Below, piece by piece: positions 45,463 to 56,597 of a stretch of DNA of 64,000 nucleotides (position 1 is its first letter; every line of letters begins with the position of its first letter). The stretch is from Paracorniculantispora psalliotae (taxonomy: Eukaryota; Ascomycota; Sordariomycetes; Hypocreales; Cordycipitaceae), in assembly GCA_002796755.1 (NCBI GenBank), contig PHFE01000008.1, positions 1,765,742 through 1,829,741 of the forward strand. The letters run 5' to 3'. The position numbers were made by a program, and so were the translations under genes. Under the pieces are notes generated by a model. That model was not told the DNA's origin and searched no databases. It saw only the letters and a program-made list of their open reading frames with translations.

Positions 45463-47366
45463 ATGCCTATCACGGTCATCCTGGGCGCCCAATGGGGTAT
45501 GTGTTGAGCTTGTTGACTCACCTCGCTTCGCTCTGCCGATGTAGTCGATGCCGAGTATTTGCCGGAATGTGATTTTGCTAACGCGGACTGTTGTGTAGGC
45601 GATGAAGGAGTATGTTCTTAATGCATTTTCACTTACATCATTATAGCAATGATGGCTGACCGTTTTTTTCCTAGAAAGGAAAACTGACCGATATCCTCGC
45701 TCCCGAGGCACAACTTTGTGCTCGTGCAGCTGTAAGTGATGTGATTTATACGAGATATGCAAAACAATTGCTGATGATAAGTCCAGGGCGGTCACAATGC
45801 CGGTCACTCCATTGTGTATGTGCAATTTTAATGACTTATAATGAATATAAACGACAGGACAGCTAACACATCTTCAGCGCCAACGGAGTGTCGTACAGGT
45901 GAGCAAAGAAGGCAGAGCGTGAAAACATTCACCGGACACTAACAACTCTATAGCTTCCACTTGCTGCCATCCGGTCTCATCAACCCCAACTGGTATTGTT
46001 CCCACCTGCTGTTTACAGCCTTGAGTCGTTGCCCGCGACGCTAACATTTGACGCAGCATGAACTTCATCGGTTCTGGTGTCGTCTTTCACGTGTAAGTCA
46101 TCTCATCTTCTGATACGCTTGTCCCTGATACATTTGGACAATCATGCGATGATTGTTCACAACATTATGGCATAGCATCTCCCGCAGAGAACGAGGTGCT
46201 GACAATTTCTTTAGCCCCAGCTTCTTCCGAGAACTCGAGGAGCTCGAGACCAAGGGCCTTAAGAATGTCCATGACCGAATCCTCGTTTCGGACCGAGTCC
46301 ACATCGACCTGGATCTGCACGTGGCCGCCGATGGACTGGAGGAGGCGGAACTCGGAGGTTTGTACCGACCATTTGACCCGTCTTAGATGCCCTCAACTAA
46401 TACCATGAAGCCGAACGAATCGGAACCACATTGAAGGGTATCGGTACGACGTACAGCGCCAAGGCTGCGGTAAGACGATTGTTGCTCTCTTCGTTCATCG
46501 AACCTGTACTAATGTACGTGTAGCGACGTGGTATTCGCCTGGCTGAAGTTTTCCAGCCCGAGGTTTTTGAGACCAAGCTTAGACGGTTAGCCGATGGCTA
46601 CCGCAAGCGCTACGGTGACCTTTTCGTCTACGACGTCGAGGAAGAGCTCACTCGCTTCAACGAGTACCGCACCAAGCTGGCCAAGTACACTGTTGACGGC
46701 GTCACATTCATGCGCTCGGCCCAGGAGTCGAATACGAACATTGTCGTCGAGGGCGCCAACGCGCTCATGCTCGACATTGACTACGGCTCATATCCCTTCG
46801 TCACCTCCTCCAACACCACCCTGGCCGGTATTCTGGGCGGCCTCGCCCTCAACCCCAAGAATATCACAGAGACCATTGGCGTTGTCAAGGCGTACACGAC
46901 CCGCGTTGGCCAGGGCGCTTTCAAGACGGAAGACACTGGCGAGATTGGCAACAAGTTCCAGGAGATTGGCCGCGAATGGGGTACGACTACTGGCCGCAGA
47001 CGCCGCTGCGGATGGCTTGATCTGGTGGTGGTCCGCTACAGCACATCAGTGAACTTCTATGACTCGATTAACCTCACTAAGCTCGACGTCTTGGACACCT
47101 TTGAGACGATCAAGATTGCCATTGCCTACAAGGTCAACGGCGAGGAACTGGAGTCCTACCCCGCTGATCTCAGCATACTGGACCAGGCCGAGGTGGTCTA
47201 CCACGAGATGCCCGGCTGGCAAAGACCGACCACTAACGCCAAGACCTTTTATGATCTCCCGATCCAGGCCAGAGAGTACGTCGAGTACATTGAGAAGTTT
47301 GTCGGCGTCAAGGTCAAGTGGATCGGTACCGGTCCTGACCGCGAGGCCATGATCAAGCGTTCGTGA
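45463..47366 (+). CDS. Adenylosuccinate synthetase, highly split, with altered GIGP motif
   Basis: Makes adenylosuccinate from IMP, Asp and GTP, the committed step to AMP (yeast ADE12). Ten exons: 45463-45496, 45599-45609, 45675-45731, 45787-45815, 45878-45898, 45954-45992, 46057-46092, 46215-46357, 46411-46469 and 46524-47366; 423 aa, normal for the family. Catalytic D13 sits in the P-loop GAQWGDEGKGK, which is itself split by two introns around an 11-nt exon. Catalytic H41 is in GGHNAGHS. SGVVFHVPSFF, NTNIVVEGANALMLDIDYG, AYTTRVGQG, GRRRRCGWLD and NLTKLD follow. The universal IGTT..GIGP segment reads IGTTLKGIGTTYS, with Thr136 in place of Pro. All splice phases agree, so the gene looks intact. 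Whether it is the only copy is not decidable here. Confidence 0.93.
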
Positions 47367-47650
47367 GAAACTCATTCCGATCTAGAGGCAGAGCGCTGCA
47401 AGGAAAAGAGACATGGGATCGCTTCCACAATAATTAGATAGCTTTTGCTTTATGATGTTTTTACGAGTTTTGGTATGGAATACAGCTCAGGGTGTTCACT
47501 CACACACCCGCGGTCTACAATTTTCTCTTGTGCATCGACCGTCATCAAATTGAAAGCGATGCCGGTCTATGGAAGTCTACTCGGTACCGTAATACCTGTG
47601 TCGTGGTCCTCCCATCCGTTTTCTGATTCGCCTTCTAACGCAATCGCGTG

Positions 47651-47678
47651 GGGTGGCCGTCGTCAGCGACGGCCACCC
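47651..47678. repeat. Perfect 12-bp inverted repeat, 4-nt loop
   Basis: GGGTGGCCGTCG, loop TCAG, then CGACGGCCACCC. Every pair matches and 10 of 12 are G-C, so a very stable hairpin could form in DNA or RNA. It lies about 285 nt beyond the adenylosuccinate synthetase stop. Confidence 0.9.
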
Positions 47679-47886
47679 TAGCTGACCTGAGCCAGGTACC
47701 ACACACAGCTTCCTAGAGGTACCCCGAGACAGAGCAGGTATCTTCCGAGCCTACACAATCTAGCCAATCAAGTCCAAAATTTGGTTGGTGTTGGCGACAA
47801 TACCTTTCTTTTCGCCGGCGTTCTGTCCCCATCAAGCTCGTCCGTCATGGTTATAATGATGGACTACGCTCAACCAAGTATTCTTT

Positions 47887-47936
47887 ATACACGCGCCACG
47901 CACCATCCTCTAGTGGAGGGTGCGTGGCACGTGTAT
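47887..47936. repeat. 50-bp near-perfect palindrome
   Basis: Two 25-nt arms with no spacer pair at all but three positions. The left arm opens ATACACGCGCCACGCACC and the right arm closes GGTGCGTGGCACGTGTAT. The centre is CTAG. This is far longer than expected by chance and could extrude as a cruciform. Confidence 0.85.
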
Positions 47937-48462
47937 GGCTATACGTCGAGGCGCCATATCAGCAAATGGGTCTCTGTTAAGTTACAAGAGCTGAAAGGGC
48001 GTGTGCACGTTATTGTCAGAGTTGGTTCTACCAGGAGCAGATTAGTCAATTCTTGTGTTTCTTGCGCTGGCGCCTGACAGGCATCACCGTTGCAAAAGTT
48101 TCTTGGTCTGGAAGACTGACAGGTCATCACTCTAGAACCACGTAAATCCTCGGAGTGGCGTGACTGACCTCGGGTATAAGGCTTACTTCCACGAACGCCG
48201 GTATCACATCACTGCATCAAACCTTGGATCGCAAGGCCCCGTTTCGGCCCCGCAGCCGATGCGGATCGGGAAAAGCCACCCACGTCGGACTGGCAGCTGG
48301 CTGCTGCAAGCATCTTCCTGTGGATACAGAATATCCAAAGCGTGAGGCAACAGGTACAAATACTGCATCTCGCTCGTCATCATTCATGTCCGAACCATCA
48401 AGATCAAGCATAGACTGAGTATTCAACTTGTTTAAACCCAGCTCGCTTCCTCCATCATCAAT

Positions 48463-49368
48463 ATGTCCGCCATCTCCGTGCCCAAGGGTACCCTCACCCT
48501 CTCCGCCTTGCTTTTCGCCCCCCCTTCCCCTACGGGTAAATCTCCCGCCATTGTTATCATCCACCCCGGCGGCGGAGTCAAGGAGCAAACTGCATCCGTC
48601 TATGCGCGCAAGCTCTCCCAGAAAGGCTTTGTCACGATTGCATATGACGCCGCCTACCAAGGCGCTTCCGAGGGCACCCCTCACTTCCTTGAGGATCCGT
48701 CTTCCCGCGTCACCGACGCCTCTGCCGTGGCCGACTACCTCCAGTCAGTCGATTCTGTCGATCCTGCCCGTATCTACGTCTTTGGCATCTGCGCAGGCGG
48801 CGGGTATGCCGTTGCGGCCGCCAAGGGCGACCACCGTTTCAAGGCTGTTTCCATTGTCTCGGCTGTCAACATCGGCGACGGCGCCCGCCTCGGCTGGTTC
48901 GGTAAAGAATCCGCAGCCGAGAAAGCCGCCGCGCTGGACCAAGTCGCGCAGGCTGTATCTGCGGAGGTCGCTGGTGCGGAGGCTGCCTATGCGCCGTACG
49001 TTCCTGCAACTGTGGATGCCGACACGCCAAAGGATCTGGCGGATGCAAGCAACTACTATCTGACGCCTCGCGCGCAGCACCCGAATGCGCAGAATAAAAT
49101 GGCGCTGCGGTCCACCGGACTACTTATGAACTTTGATGCCTGGCAGTTTGCGGATGTGCTGCTTACGCAGCCTTTACTTATAACTGTAGGTGCGGATGCG
49201 GAGAGTAGGTGGCACTCAGAGAGGATCTACGATATAATGCAGAATGGAAAGAACAAAAATGTGGAAAGGGTAGTAGTGCCAAAGGGGAGGCATATGGATT
49301 TTTATGATAAGGAGCAATTTATGAACCCGGTCGTTGAAAGGACAGTAGAGTTGTTTACCAAGAACTAA
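48463..49368 (+). CDS. Alpha/beta hydrolase, dienelactone hydrolase-like, with Cys nucleophile
   Basis: A single-exon enzyme of 301 aa. The oxyanion-side strand VIIHPGGGVKEQ and the nucleophile elbow G-I-C110-A-G-G-G are visible. The likely catalytic His is H277 in PKGRHMDFYD, preceded by an acidic loop (TVGADAES). A Cys rather than Ser nucleophile occurs in dienelactone hydrolases and in the related fungal group that includes the polyketide transferase of the fumagillin cluster, but no polyketide or other secondary-metabolite gene lies nearby, so the substrate is open. The protein has no signal peptide and is presumably cytosolic. The last third is less GC-rich than the first, with more A/T-ending codons. 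ATG 48463 (ATATGTC) is the first in frame. Confidence 0.85.
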   Translation: MSAISVPKGTLTLSALLFAPPSPTGKSPAIVIIHPGGGVKEQTASVYARKLSQKGFVTIAYDAAYQGASEGTPHFLEDPSSRVTDASAVADYLQSVDSVDPARIYVFGICAGGGYAVAAAKGDHRFKAVSIVSAVNIGDGARLGWFGKESAAEKAAALDQVAQAVSAEVAGAEAAYAPYVPATVDADTPKDLADASNYYLTPRAQHPNAQNKMALRSTGLLMNFDAWQFADVLLTQPLLITVGADAESRWHSERIYDIMQNGKNKNVERVVVPKGRHMDFYDKEQFMNPVVERTVELFTKN

Positions 49369-50335
49369 CCAACTACACTACTTAGACAGAAATAATGCTC
49401 CTTTCCGTGAAATCAGCTCTAGGTCGACTCTGTCTGTTGAAGGTGGTGCACGCTGTAATCGCCCGTTACCTACTACCTAGTTGAGTAATAATAACTATGT
49501 AATTAGTACGGTAGCTACAGCCAATAATAGAACCAAGGCTTCTTCTTAGCCGAGGCGACACCCGGCGACATACCGTATGCCTACAGTGGTAAACTGGTTT
49601 TATCAACGCAGCGATGCCCCGCCTAGCTCTTTACTAGTGCCACATATCTACAAATGGGTGTGCCGACCGCCTAACAATGGAACCCAGGACACCGACACAG
49701 CGTCTCTCTTTGCTACTTCGCCTTCACATACTGAGAAACTCATGAGGAGATGCTCCAGCGCCCGATACCCTGGGGTAACCACTCAAAACGCACATGAGGA
49801 GGTACATATATATATGCAAGAGACAAAGGGCTTGTGAGGGGCTACATAAAATACCTGAGTATTATAAGCCCCTCAATTTGACGAGGTTATAAAAAGGCAT
49901 GCACGCTGAGTGCGATGACGTATGATATGCCGTGCATGGGTCAGCCACAGCATGTTATGTATGCCCGTAAAAGCCAAAACTTTCAAGATGATAAAATCGC
50001 ATCAGTTTAGAATCAGAAACGAGCCATTTTCCGCGACACGTCTGAAAATGCTATTATCCCGCCTCGCCATTGATACTCTCCTAATGCGGACTGCCCCGCG
50101 TCATCACAGGCTCAGAGCTTTTTGGTGGGGTTCGCGCACACGCCTAGCTCGCTGTCACTGCAAAGTTAGATTTCTTCTGGCCACATAATAATCCATATAT
50201 CGACTGCCTACGGGGTGGAATCATTCAACTGGAGGTAAAGCGAGCCGCGTGCCCGGTATTTTAGTTCCGCGACCTACAAGGCTACCGCGCCGCAGCTACT
50301 GGTAGTCCGTGCCGGAGAGGGCGGGATCAAGCAGA
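49369..50335. other. Intergenic region between hydrolase and NAD kinase
   Basis: About 1 kb, AT-rich with a high density of TA steps in 49380-49560 and 49800-49890. It may include worn repeat DNA, but I recognise no element ends. No coding potential. Confidence 0.4.
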
Positions 50336-52335
50336 ATGGAGTCGGACAAAGCTCCCGGCGAGGGTGACAAGCCGAAAACCGCAGATAAACACCAGGGCAT
50401 CGAATTCGAGGATGGCTCCGATGATAGCGACGAGGATTACAAGGAGGTAGAGGTTCGTACCTGTCCCGCTGTGGTTGATGGCCGTCTCTCAAGGGATGGG
50501 ATGCTAGTGGCGTTCCCGCGCGAAATCATGAGGCTAATGCTGTGACGTTGCGCGCAATTTAGGTCGTTTTCGACCCCGCGAATCCCTATAGACGAAAATC
50601 ATCACTTGTCTCGTCAGAATACCCGCCGCGAGCATCCATCAATGTGCAGCGCAGACCAAACATGGTGCAACAGTACCTCGAAAGCCAACGACACGGTGGC
50701 GACTCCCAGTCCCCGAAATCATACCAAGCGCATCCTATTCTGGGCGAGGCAAGCTCTCAGATTGATGGAATACTGCCACAAAATACGCATACACCGGGAA
50801 GCGCAGGACTGGCCGTCCCCGGCGGGCAGCGCACCGAGAGGCGCAACTCCCGTGCCGTGGTCGACCCCACGAGTCTCGACAGCGACGATTTGGGCCAGCT
50901 GGACCAGCAGGACTGGACTCGCGAGATGCTCAGGAGCGCATCAGAGGTGGATTTCATCGCGATGCAGCAAAGATACCACCAGAATCACCAGAATACCGTA
51001 TCCCCGTCCCGGATGCTCACCAAGAAGCAGCTGAGCGACATGGCGTGGGGTGTGCGTGAGCTCAGCAGGCGGCTCAGCAGCATGCGCGTACGCGTTCGCG
51101 TTAAATCGATCTTAATATTGACAAAAATCTACGACGAGGACTTGATACCCAATACGAGAGAACTGGCTTCGTGGCTGCTGAGCACGGAACGCGACGTCAA
51201 GTACACCGTCTACGTCCAGGACAAGCTTCGCGATAACAAAAAGTTCAACATCGACGGTCTTATCAACGACGTGTGCAAGAAAAATATGGCCAAAGACCCA
51301 AGCTTGGACGAAGAGCAAGCGCGCGAAGACATAAAGAAGAGGGTACGATACTGGGACGAAGGCATGTGCCACTCACGCCCGCATATTTTCGACTTTGTCA
51401 TCACGCTCGGCGGTGACGGCACGGTGCTGTACGCGAGCTGGCTCTTCCAGCGCATCGTGCCCCCGGTGCTCAGCTTCGCGCTGGGAAGCCTCGGGTTTCT
51501 CACAAAATTCGACTTTGAAGAGTACGCGCCGACGCTGAACTCGGCCTTTACAAAGGGCGTCACCGTCAGCCTGCGGCTGCGCTTCGAAAGCACCGTCATG
51601 CGCAGCATACGACGTAAGAAGACGATACCCGAGCAGCTCGATGGCTTGAAAATCGGCGAGGGCGATGCGACGAGCGAGGAGGAGGACGAGGAAGCGCAGC
51701 ACAAGAAGCGAGATCTTGTTGAAGAGCTGATTGGCGAGGAGAGGGAAGATGCCCACACGCATCGGCCAGATGGAACGTACGAGATTCTTAACGAAGTGGT
51801 TGTTGATCGCGGGCCGAATCCAAGTATGTACTGCTATGAAATGATGAAAACGATAACGAGAGAAAGCTAACAAAAGCCTACAGCCATGTCATATACAGAA
51901 GTTTTTGGCGACGACGAGCACTTTACCTCGGTCCTCGCCGACGGCATCTGCGTGTCCACGCCGACCGGATCGACCGCCTACAACCTCGCAGCCGGCGGCT
52001 CTCTCTGCCACCCGGAGAACCCTGTCATGCTCGTGACGTCGGTGTGCGCGCACACGCTCTCCTTCCGGCCCATCATCCTGCCCGACACCATTGTGCTCCG
52101 CGTCGGCGTGCCGTACGACGCGCGCACGTCGTCGTGGGCCAGCTTTGACGGCCGCGAGCGCGTGGAGCTAAAGCCCGGCGACTACGTGACCATCAGTGCG
52201 AGCCGCTACCCGTTCGCGTCGGTGCAGATGGAGGGCCGCCGCAGCGAGGATTGGGTGAACAGCATTAGTGGGAAGCTGGGGTGGAACACGCGGCAGAAGC
52301 AAAAGGGCTTCAAGGAATGGAAGAAGAAGGAGTGA
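50336..52335 (+). CDS. NAD(+) kinase (UTR1/YEF1 type)
   Basis: Phosphorylates NAD to NADP using ATP, supplying NADPH metabolism in the cytosol. Exons 50336-50452, 50563-51823 and 51884-52335 encode 609 aa. The N-terminal 170 residues are polar and probably regulatory. The kinase domain has the signature GGDGT (322-326) in FVITLGGDGTVLYASW, then FALGSLGFLTKFDF, NEVVVDRGPNPTMSYTE across the second splice, and the sugar/substrate loop STPTGSTAYNLAAGGS. An acidic insert (ATSEEEDEEAQHKKRD) interrupts the domain, as in fungal UTR1 proteins. No mitochondrial presequence is seen. The first intron boundary (GAG|GTTCGT) is the least certain; an alternative donor six nt upstream would only drop two residues. 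Confidence 0.9.
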
Positions 52336-52817
52336 AGTGATTTGGCATAGAGAAAAAAGGCCGAAGATTTTGGTTTCATGATTTATATGGAAGCATCCAA
52401 GATATCTCAATCAGTTTTAGAGCATGGGCTGGTTAACGTGCGGCCAAAGGGGCGATGCTATATAGAAGGGTGTCATCCGGAAATTCCGGGCATTTAAGCT
52501 ACAATTTCGGCATTTCACGGAAAATCTTTGAATTATAGACATGAACACCATAAACAATCCATCTTGCTTCTGTGCCCCAACACAAGTGAGTACAGTGTTC
52601 CCCCATCTGCAGCGTGGTGGTCTGCGCATCGGATGTACTCCAGCCCGTGATGCTAGCCCCCACTAGCGCGCAGAGCGTCGAGATGATCTAGCCCCCTGGA
52701 CCCTTTCTTCAGCCTCTTTCATCAGGCCAATTGCAACCTTTTCCCCTCTCTCCTAATTAGAAACAGATAGAACTGCTTCAATTGTGGCCCATTTACCCAT
52801 CGTCAATTATCCCAACC
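52336..52817. other. Spacer between NAD kinase and EXPERA protein
   Basis: This 482-nt stretch holds the NAD kinase 3' UTR and, after a CT-rich stretch near 52700-52760, the promoter of the next gene. Nothing else is seen. Confidence 0.45.
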
Positions 52818-53609
52818 ATGAGCTCCGCCACCGCCTCCTCCCTGCCGCCGGACCTGTTCGACACCACGACGCTGGTGTCGCTCGCCGCCGCCGCCAGCAT
52901 CGTGCTCGTCGCCTACGCCGCGTCCTGCAAGGCCCTCGCGCCCTCCACGGCCACGTCCCTGCGCTTCCTCTTCATCTGGCACCTCGCCGACGCGCTGTGC
53001 CACTTTATCCTCGAGGGCAGCTTCCTGTACCACTGCTTCTTCTCGTTCGTCGAGGCGCACGCCCCCGAGGCGGTCGGCCTCGTCGCCACGCCGTTTAACT
53101 TTCTGGGCCACGGCGAGGCGCGGGTCTACGGCCCGCAGGCGGGCGGCGCGAACCCGTTTGCGCAGCTGTGGATGGTGTACGCGCGCGCCGACAAGCGCTG
53201 GGGCGGCGCCGACCTGGGCGTGATTAGTCTGGAGCTGCTGACCGTCTTCTTTGACGGGCCGGTGGCGCTGTACGTCGCGTACCTGATTGCCAAGAAGGAC
53301 CCCAAGGCGAGCTTCTGGATGATTGTGCTGGCTACGTGCGAGCTTTACGGTGGTACGTTGTCTTGGGTGGATCTGGTTGTGGCTGTGGATGATGTAGATT
53401 GATTAACCTGATTTCTAGGATTCATGACCTTTTGCCCCGAGTGGCTCACCGGAAACGTGAACCTGGATGGCAGCAACTTCATGTACATGTGGGTGTATCT
53501 CGTCTTCTTTAACATGCTATGGGTGTTTATTCCTCTGTACGCCGTCTGGTACTCGTATTGCGACATCTCCCACGCCTTTGCCGTGCGAACGTCCAAGAAG
53601 GGCCAGTAA
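52818..53609 (+). CDS. EXPERA-domain membrane protein (emopamil-binding-like)
   Basis: Exons 52818-53352 and 53419-53609 encode 241 aa. Four hydrophobic segments fit the EXPERA fold of EBP sterol isomerases and relatives: TLVSLAAAASIVLVAYAAS, a second around FLFIWHLADALCHFILEG (with the family His and Glu), a third around LELLTVFFDGPVALYVAY, and a fourth at VYLVFFNMLWVFIPLYAVWY. The YARADKRWGG segment matches the EBP signature of a Trp after a charged turn. EBP acts as sterol delta8-delta7 isomerase in animals and plants, whereas fungi use the unrelated ERG2, so this protein may have another lipid role in the ER. The ATG chosen is the one directly before a plausible lumenal N-terminus (ACCATGA). 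Confidence 0.85.
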
Positions 53610-53852
53610 ATGATTGTCTGCCATTGTTGATGAGCGCACGCGACAATGTTCACATCTCTGTACGATGTATGCATTGGACGGTATTCTGTTTAGCAGAAAA
53701 TTTGGATCACATCAAACAAAATATCACAGTGATTATTGGGATCGATGGTTGGGAAGTATTAAGTCTATTAGACTAGGGTATTCATATGATCATAGCAATC
53801 GAAAGCAAGCCATTCCTAGCAATTTCCTTCGCGGGCGTGTCGAGCATCAGGC

Positions 53853-54120
53853 TTAGATCTGCTGCTTGTGGGCCTCGCCCTTGGCGTCGTGGCCAGACTC
53901 GTCAATCTTGTCGCCGACGGCATCCTTGGCAGCATTAAGGCTGTTGATTGTTTGTTAGTGACTTGATCATCTTGGAGCGTAAGTGGAAGTATGCTTACCG
54001 AGTACCGACGTTGGCGTTGTTGTCCTTGGCGACCTCCTTGTTGGCCTCCTTGCTGGCGCCGGAAGTGGCCTTCTGGACCTGCTCGGAAACGTAGTTGGCA
54101 CCCTGCTTGAGAGACTCCAT
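53853..54120 (-). CDS. grg1: Glucose-repressible protein Grg1/CCG-1
   Basis: Exons 54120-53999 and 53940-53853 encode a 69-residue hydrophilic protein that matches the Neurospora grg-1/ccg-1 family: MESLKQGANYVSEQVQKA, then SGASKEANKEVAKD, then LNAAKDAVGDKIDESGHD. Family members are abundant small proteins induced by carbon starvation, stress and the circadian clock; their molecular role is unsettled. The intron is 58 nt. The promoter has a strong TATA box about 120 nt upstream and a CCCCT stress-type element (plus strand 54309-54313), in keeping with inducible expression. Confidence 0.93.
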
Positions 54121-56597
54121 TGTGATTGATTTGTTGGTTGAGAGTGAGTGTTGGAAAGTTGTTTGTTTGTAGAAGATGGTAGAGTGTGTGGATGATGAGA
54201 AGAAAGGATTGGGAGATCTGGAGAGCAGAGATGCGATATATATAGACGGATGAAAATGGAAAGTGGGCTGAAGGCAAAGGGAAAGGGTCAAAGGGTCCGG
54301 AGCGATCAACCCCTCACTTTGCCATTACGTATTTCGCTTTTCACCATCATTTCTCGCTTGTGATACTGGTGACCGGCCGTTCCTGTCTGTCAAACGAACG
54401 GCTCAGCGCTTGCATGCCATAGTCCTGACGTCATCCACATTTTCGGCGGGAGGACACACCTACGCGGGCGGGAAAAAGTTGGCAGCTAGCAGGGGTTAAG
54501 AAAAGAAGCTCAATAATATCCACAGAATATGCACTTCTCAGCCGGGCTGCGGGAAATCCGGTGTTGCACAGCTTTGCAGTCCGTGTTGGCATCTTCGATG
54601 TTGAGCTCCAAGCCACAGCGCACTAGTGGGGGGTGACGCCACAATGTGGCACAGAACCCACTACCGTTGATGCTGCGGGCGTTTCTACTCGCCAAAGCTC
54701 GCCTGCCCAGCCAGCTCATGACGTATGCGCTACCTCATCTCAACTCTTTCAACCACCCGTGACGCCTGCTCCATCGAGATGCAGCGGAATATAGCCTCCG
54801 GACGCTTGGATTATCTTGCCTGCATCCAGCGTTGATGAGGCGTCGATGACGGCAACCAAGAAACCTAGAATTTGCCCATGTGAATCTGGTGCGTATAATC
54901 TGGTCACTGGGCTCCCCTGTTTGGGGCGAAATCTGGCCTTTGCCATTATGATGATGATGCACGGCGCGTCAGTTTGCTTGTGATTACGAACGCCTCTCCA
55001 AGACTTTCCAAAGGCTTCTCAAGGTGAATGCTCTGGTACCTGGCCCTGGCCTGCTAACCGCGCCACATCATGCCATGATTACGCTCGATACCGTCACGAT
55101 ACCCGGCTGATTGGCTCAGAGCCAAGCCTCTCGGCCGCTGCGATCGGGCCACCTACTACGCACAGCGACTGCCGGCACCTCATGCGACTCCGAAAAGACG
55201 AATATGGAACCCACGTATAATGTCCTCCTTTTAATATCTTTGCAAAAGACCGCAGTGTGCGGCTGGCTAGGTGGCTGCGTCACGACTTCGGAAGCTCAAG
55301 GCTCCTGTTTTGACTAGCCGTGCGAGCCGAGAGACGGCGACTTGCTAGAGTGTTTATGCCCGCATAACATCTCAAACATGGCAACTACGTTTCTCTTATC
55401 CGATTCTCTTCGTCACAGAAAGTGTAGGCGGCAGCAGACAATGTCCAACGTCAACCAACCCCAGCTTCGACTGTCCAAAAACGGAGGCCGCGCTATGACA
55501 GCTCTCGGCCACTAGTCGATACCCGTTGTGCCTCATCGCCGTCAGTCGCCGCGCACGGATCTTTCCTCTCTGTGTTTCAATCAGACACTGTCTTCTTATT
55601 CAGCCAGGACATTTCCAGCCAATCATAGGCGCATGCAAGAGTTCAGGTCAATCCATAGGCCCCTTGTCTCATCACCAAAGGTGTCGACGAAGTCTATGAA
55701 ACTGCCCCATGTATTGATTGACGCCTCCGCCGCCGGTACACGAGCTCAAGGCTGTATTCCCAGCAGGCGTGGCTGACGAGCAGAAGAATGTTACTTGCGC
55801 TGTCCGTGACAGAAATCATGACTCTCTCTTTTGTAGTAGTACTTTGTGGTCTTTTATATCATATTTATGTACGAGACCTTAGTCCGTAGCCGGCATTGGC
55901 CGAGCAGGTGGTTGCTGGCGCGGTCAACATGACCGGCCTTCGGTAAGTAAATTGCTCCTTTGCGAGCCCCTCGCTGCAGGCCAAATTTCAAAAGAGCAAT
56001 CACAAAGAGTCTTGCTATTCGTATCTACAGGTGCTTATTGCTATTCGTACAGGTGCAGGTAAGCCATCTTAGTGTGATTAGACCAATCTTGCCTTCTAAG
56101 CCACAAGCCACTAACCGCCTGTCACTGCCCACTACATGACCACTGAGCGACCCCGTCGTTCACAGCTGGCACCACACACACTACCACCAGCGCGCATTGG
56201 AGAGGTAAAATGCCACGCAGAAATGCAAAAAAGACACAAAAACCGCACGTATACATACAGGTGCAATGTGGTGCTTGCCACGAGCACTTACAGGCGGGCG
56301 AAAAACTCGTAGCACGCGAGCACTCGAGTTTCTGTCCACCAGTCCGTTTACTGACTGTCTTCTCCAGTCACTTGCCGCGACAATGTTATCAGATGCCATG
56401 ATGCGCGGAAATATACTGGCCACAATTCTTGTGAGCAGGGGGATCAGCTTGACGTACAATTCTGCAGGCAACCCAGTTGCAACTACTGTCGTGGCCAACC
56501 AGAGACGGCAACTATACACAACGACTGCTTTCATCTCTTCTCACAACGGTGTGAGGCCCCAGATAAATATCATCGTCTCTGGCGAGCTTCCATCAGC
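54121..56597. other. Grg1 promoter and 2.5 kb without a clear gene
   Basis: The first 200 nt is the Grg1 promoter. The rest holds only short frames without family resemblance. A plus-strand frame at 56210-56401 has a CGACHEHLQAGEKLVA segment that could be the displaced N-terminal CxxC part of the damaged orphan gene that follows. Confidence 0.4.
54236..54245 (-). promoter_or_regulatory. TATA box of grg1
   Basis: The minus strand reads CTATATATAT about 120 nt upstream of ATG 54120, followed by a CT-rich leader. Placement and strength fit a highly inducible gene. Confidence 0.65.

Larger units (their letters stand above)
47367..48462. other. Intergenic region with hairpin and long palindrome
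   Basis: 1.1 kb between two plus-strand genes with no coding potential. It holds a perfect 12-bp hairpin (47651-47678) and a 50-bp near-perfect palindrome (47887-47936), listed separately. Confidence 0.5.

Noticed and set aside
45463..49368. A secondary-metabolite cluster around the ADSS and hydrolase genes
   Set aside because: No synthase, P450, transporter or cluster regulator within reach; flanks are housekeeping genes and gene-free DNA.
49369..50335. Transposon remnant in an AT/TA-rich spacer
   Set aside because: No transposase fragment, terminal repeats or target duplication could be seen by eye.
54749..54946. Minus-strand frame with a faint dehydrogenase-like end (IIQASGGYIPLH)
   Set aside because: Too short and no Rossmann motif upstream; the resemblance is to a few residues only.
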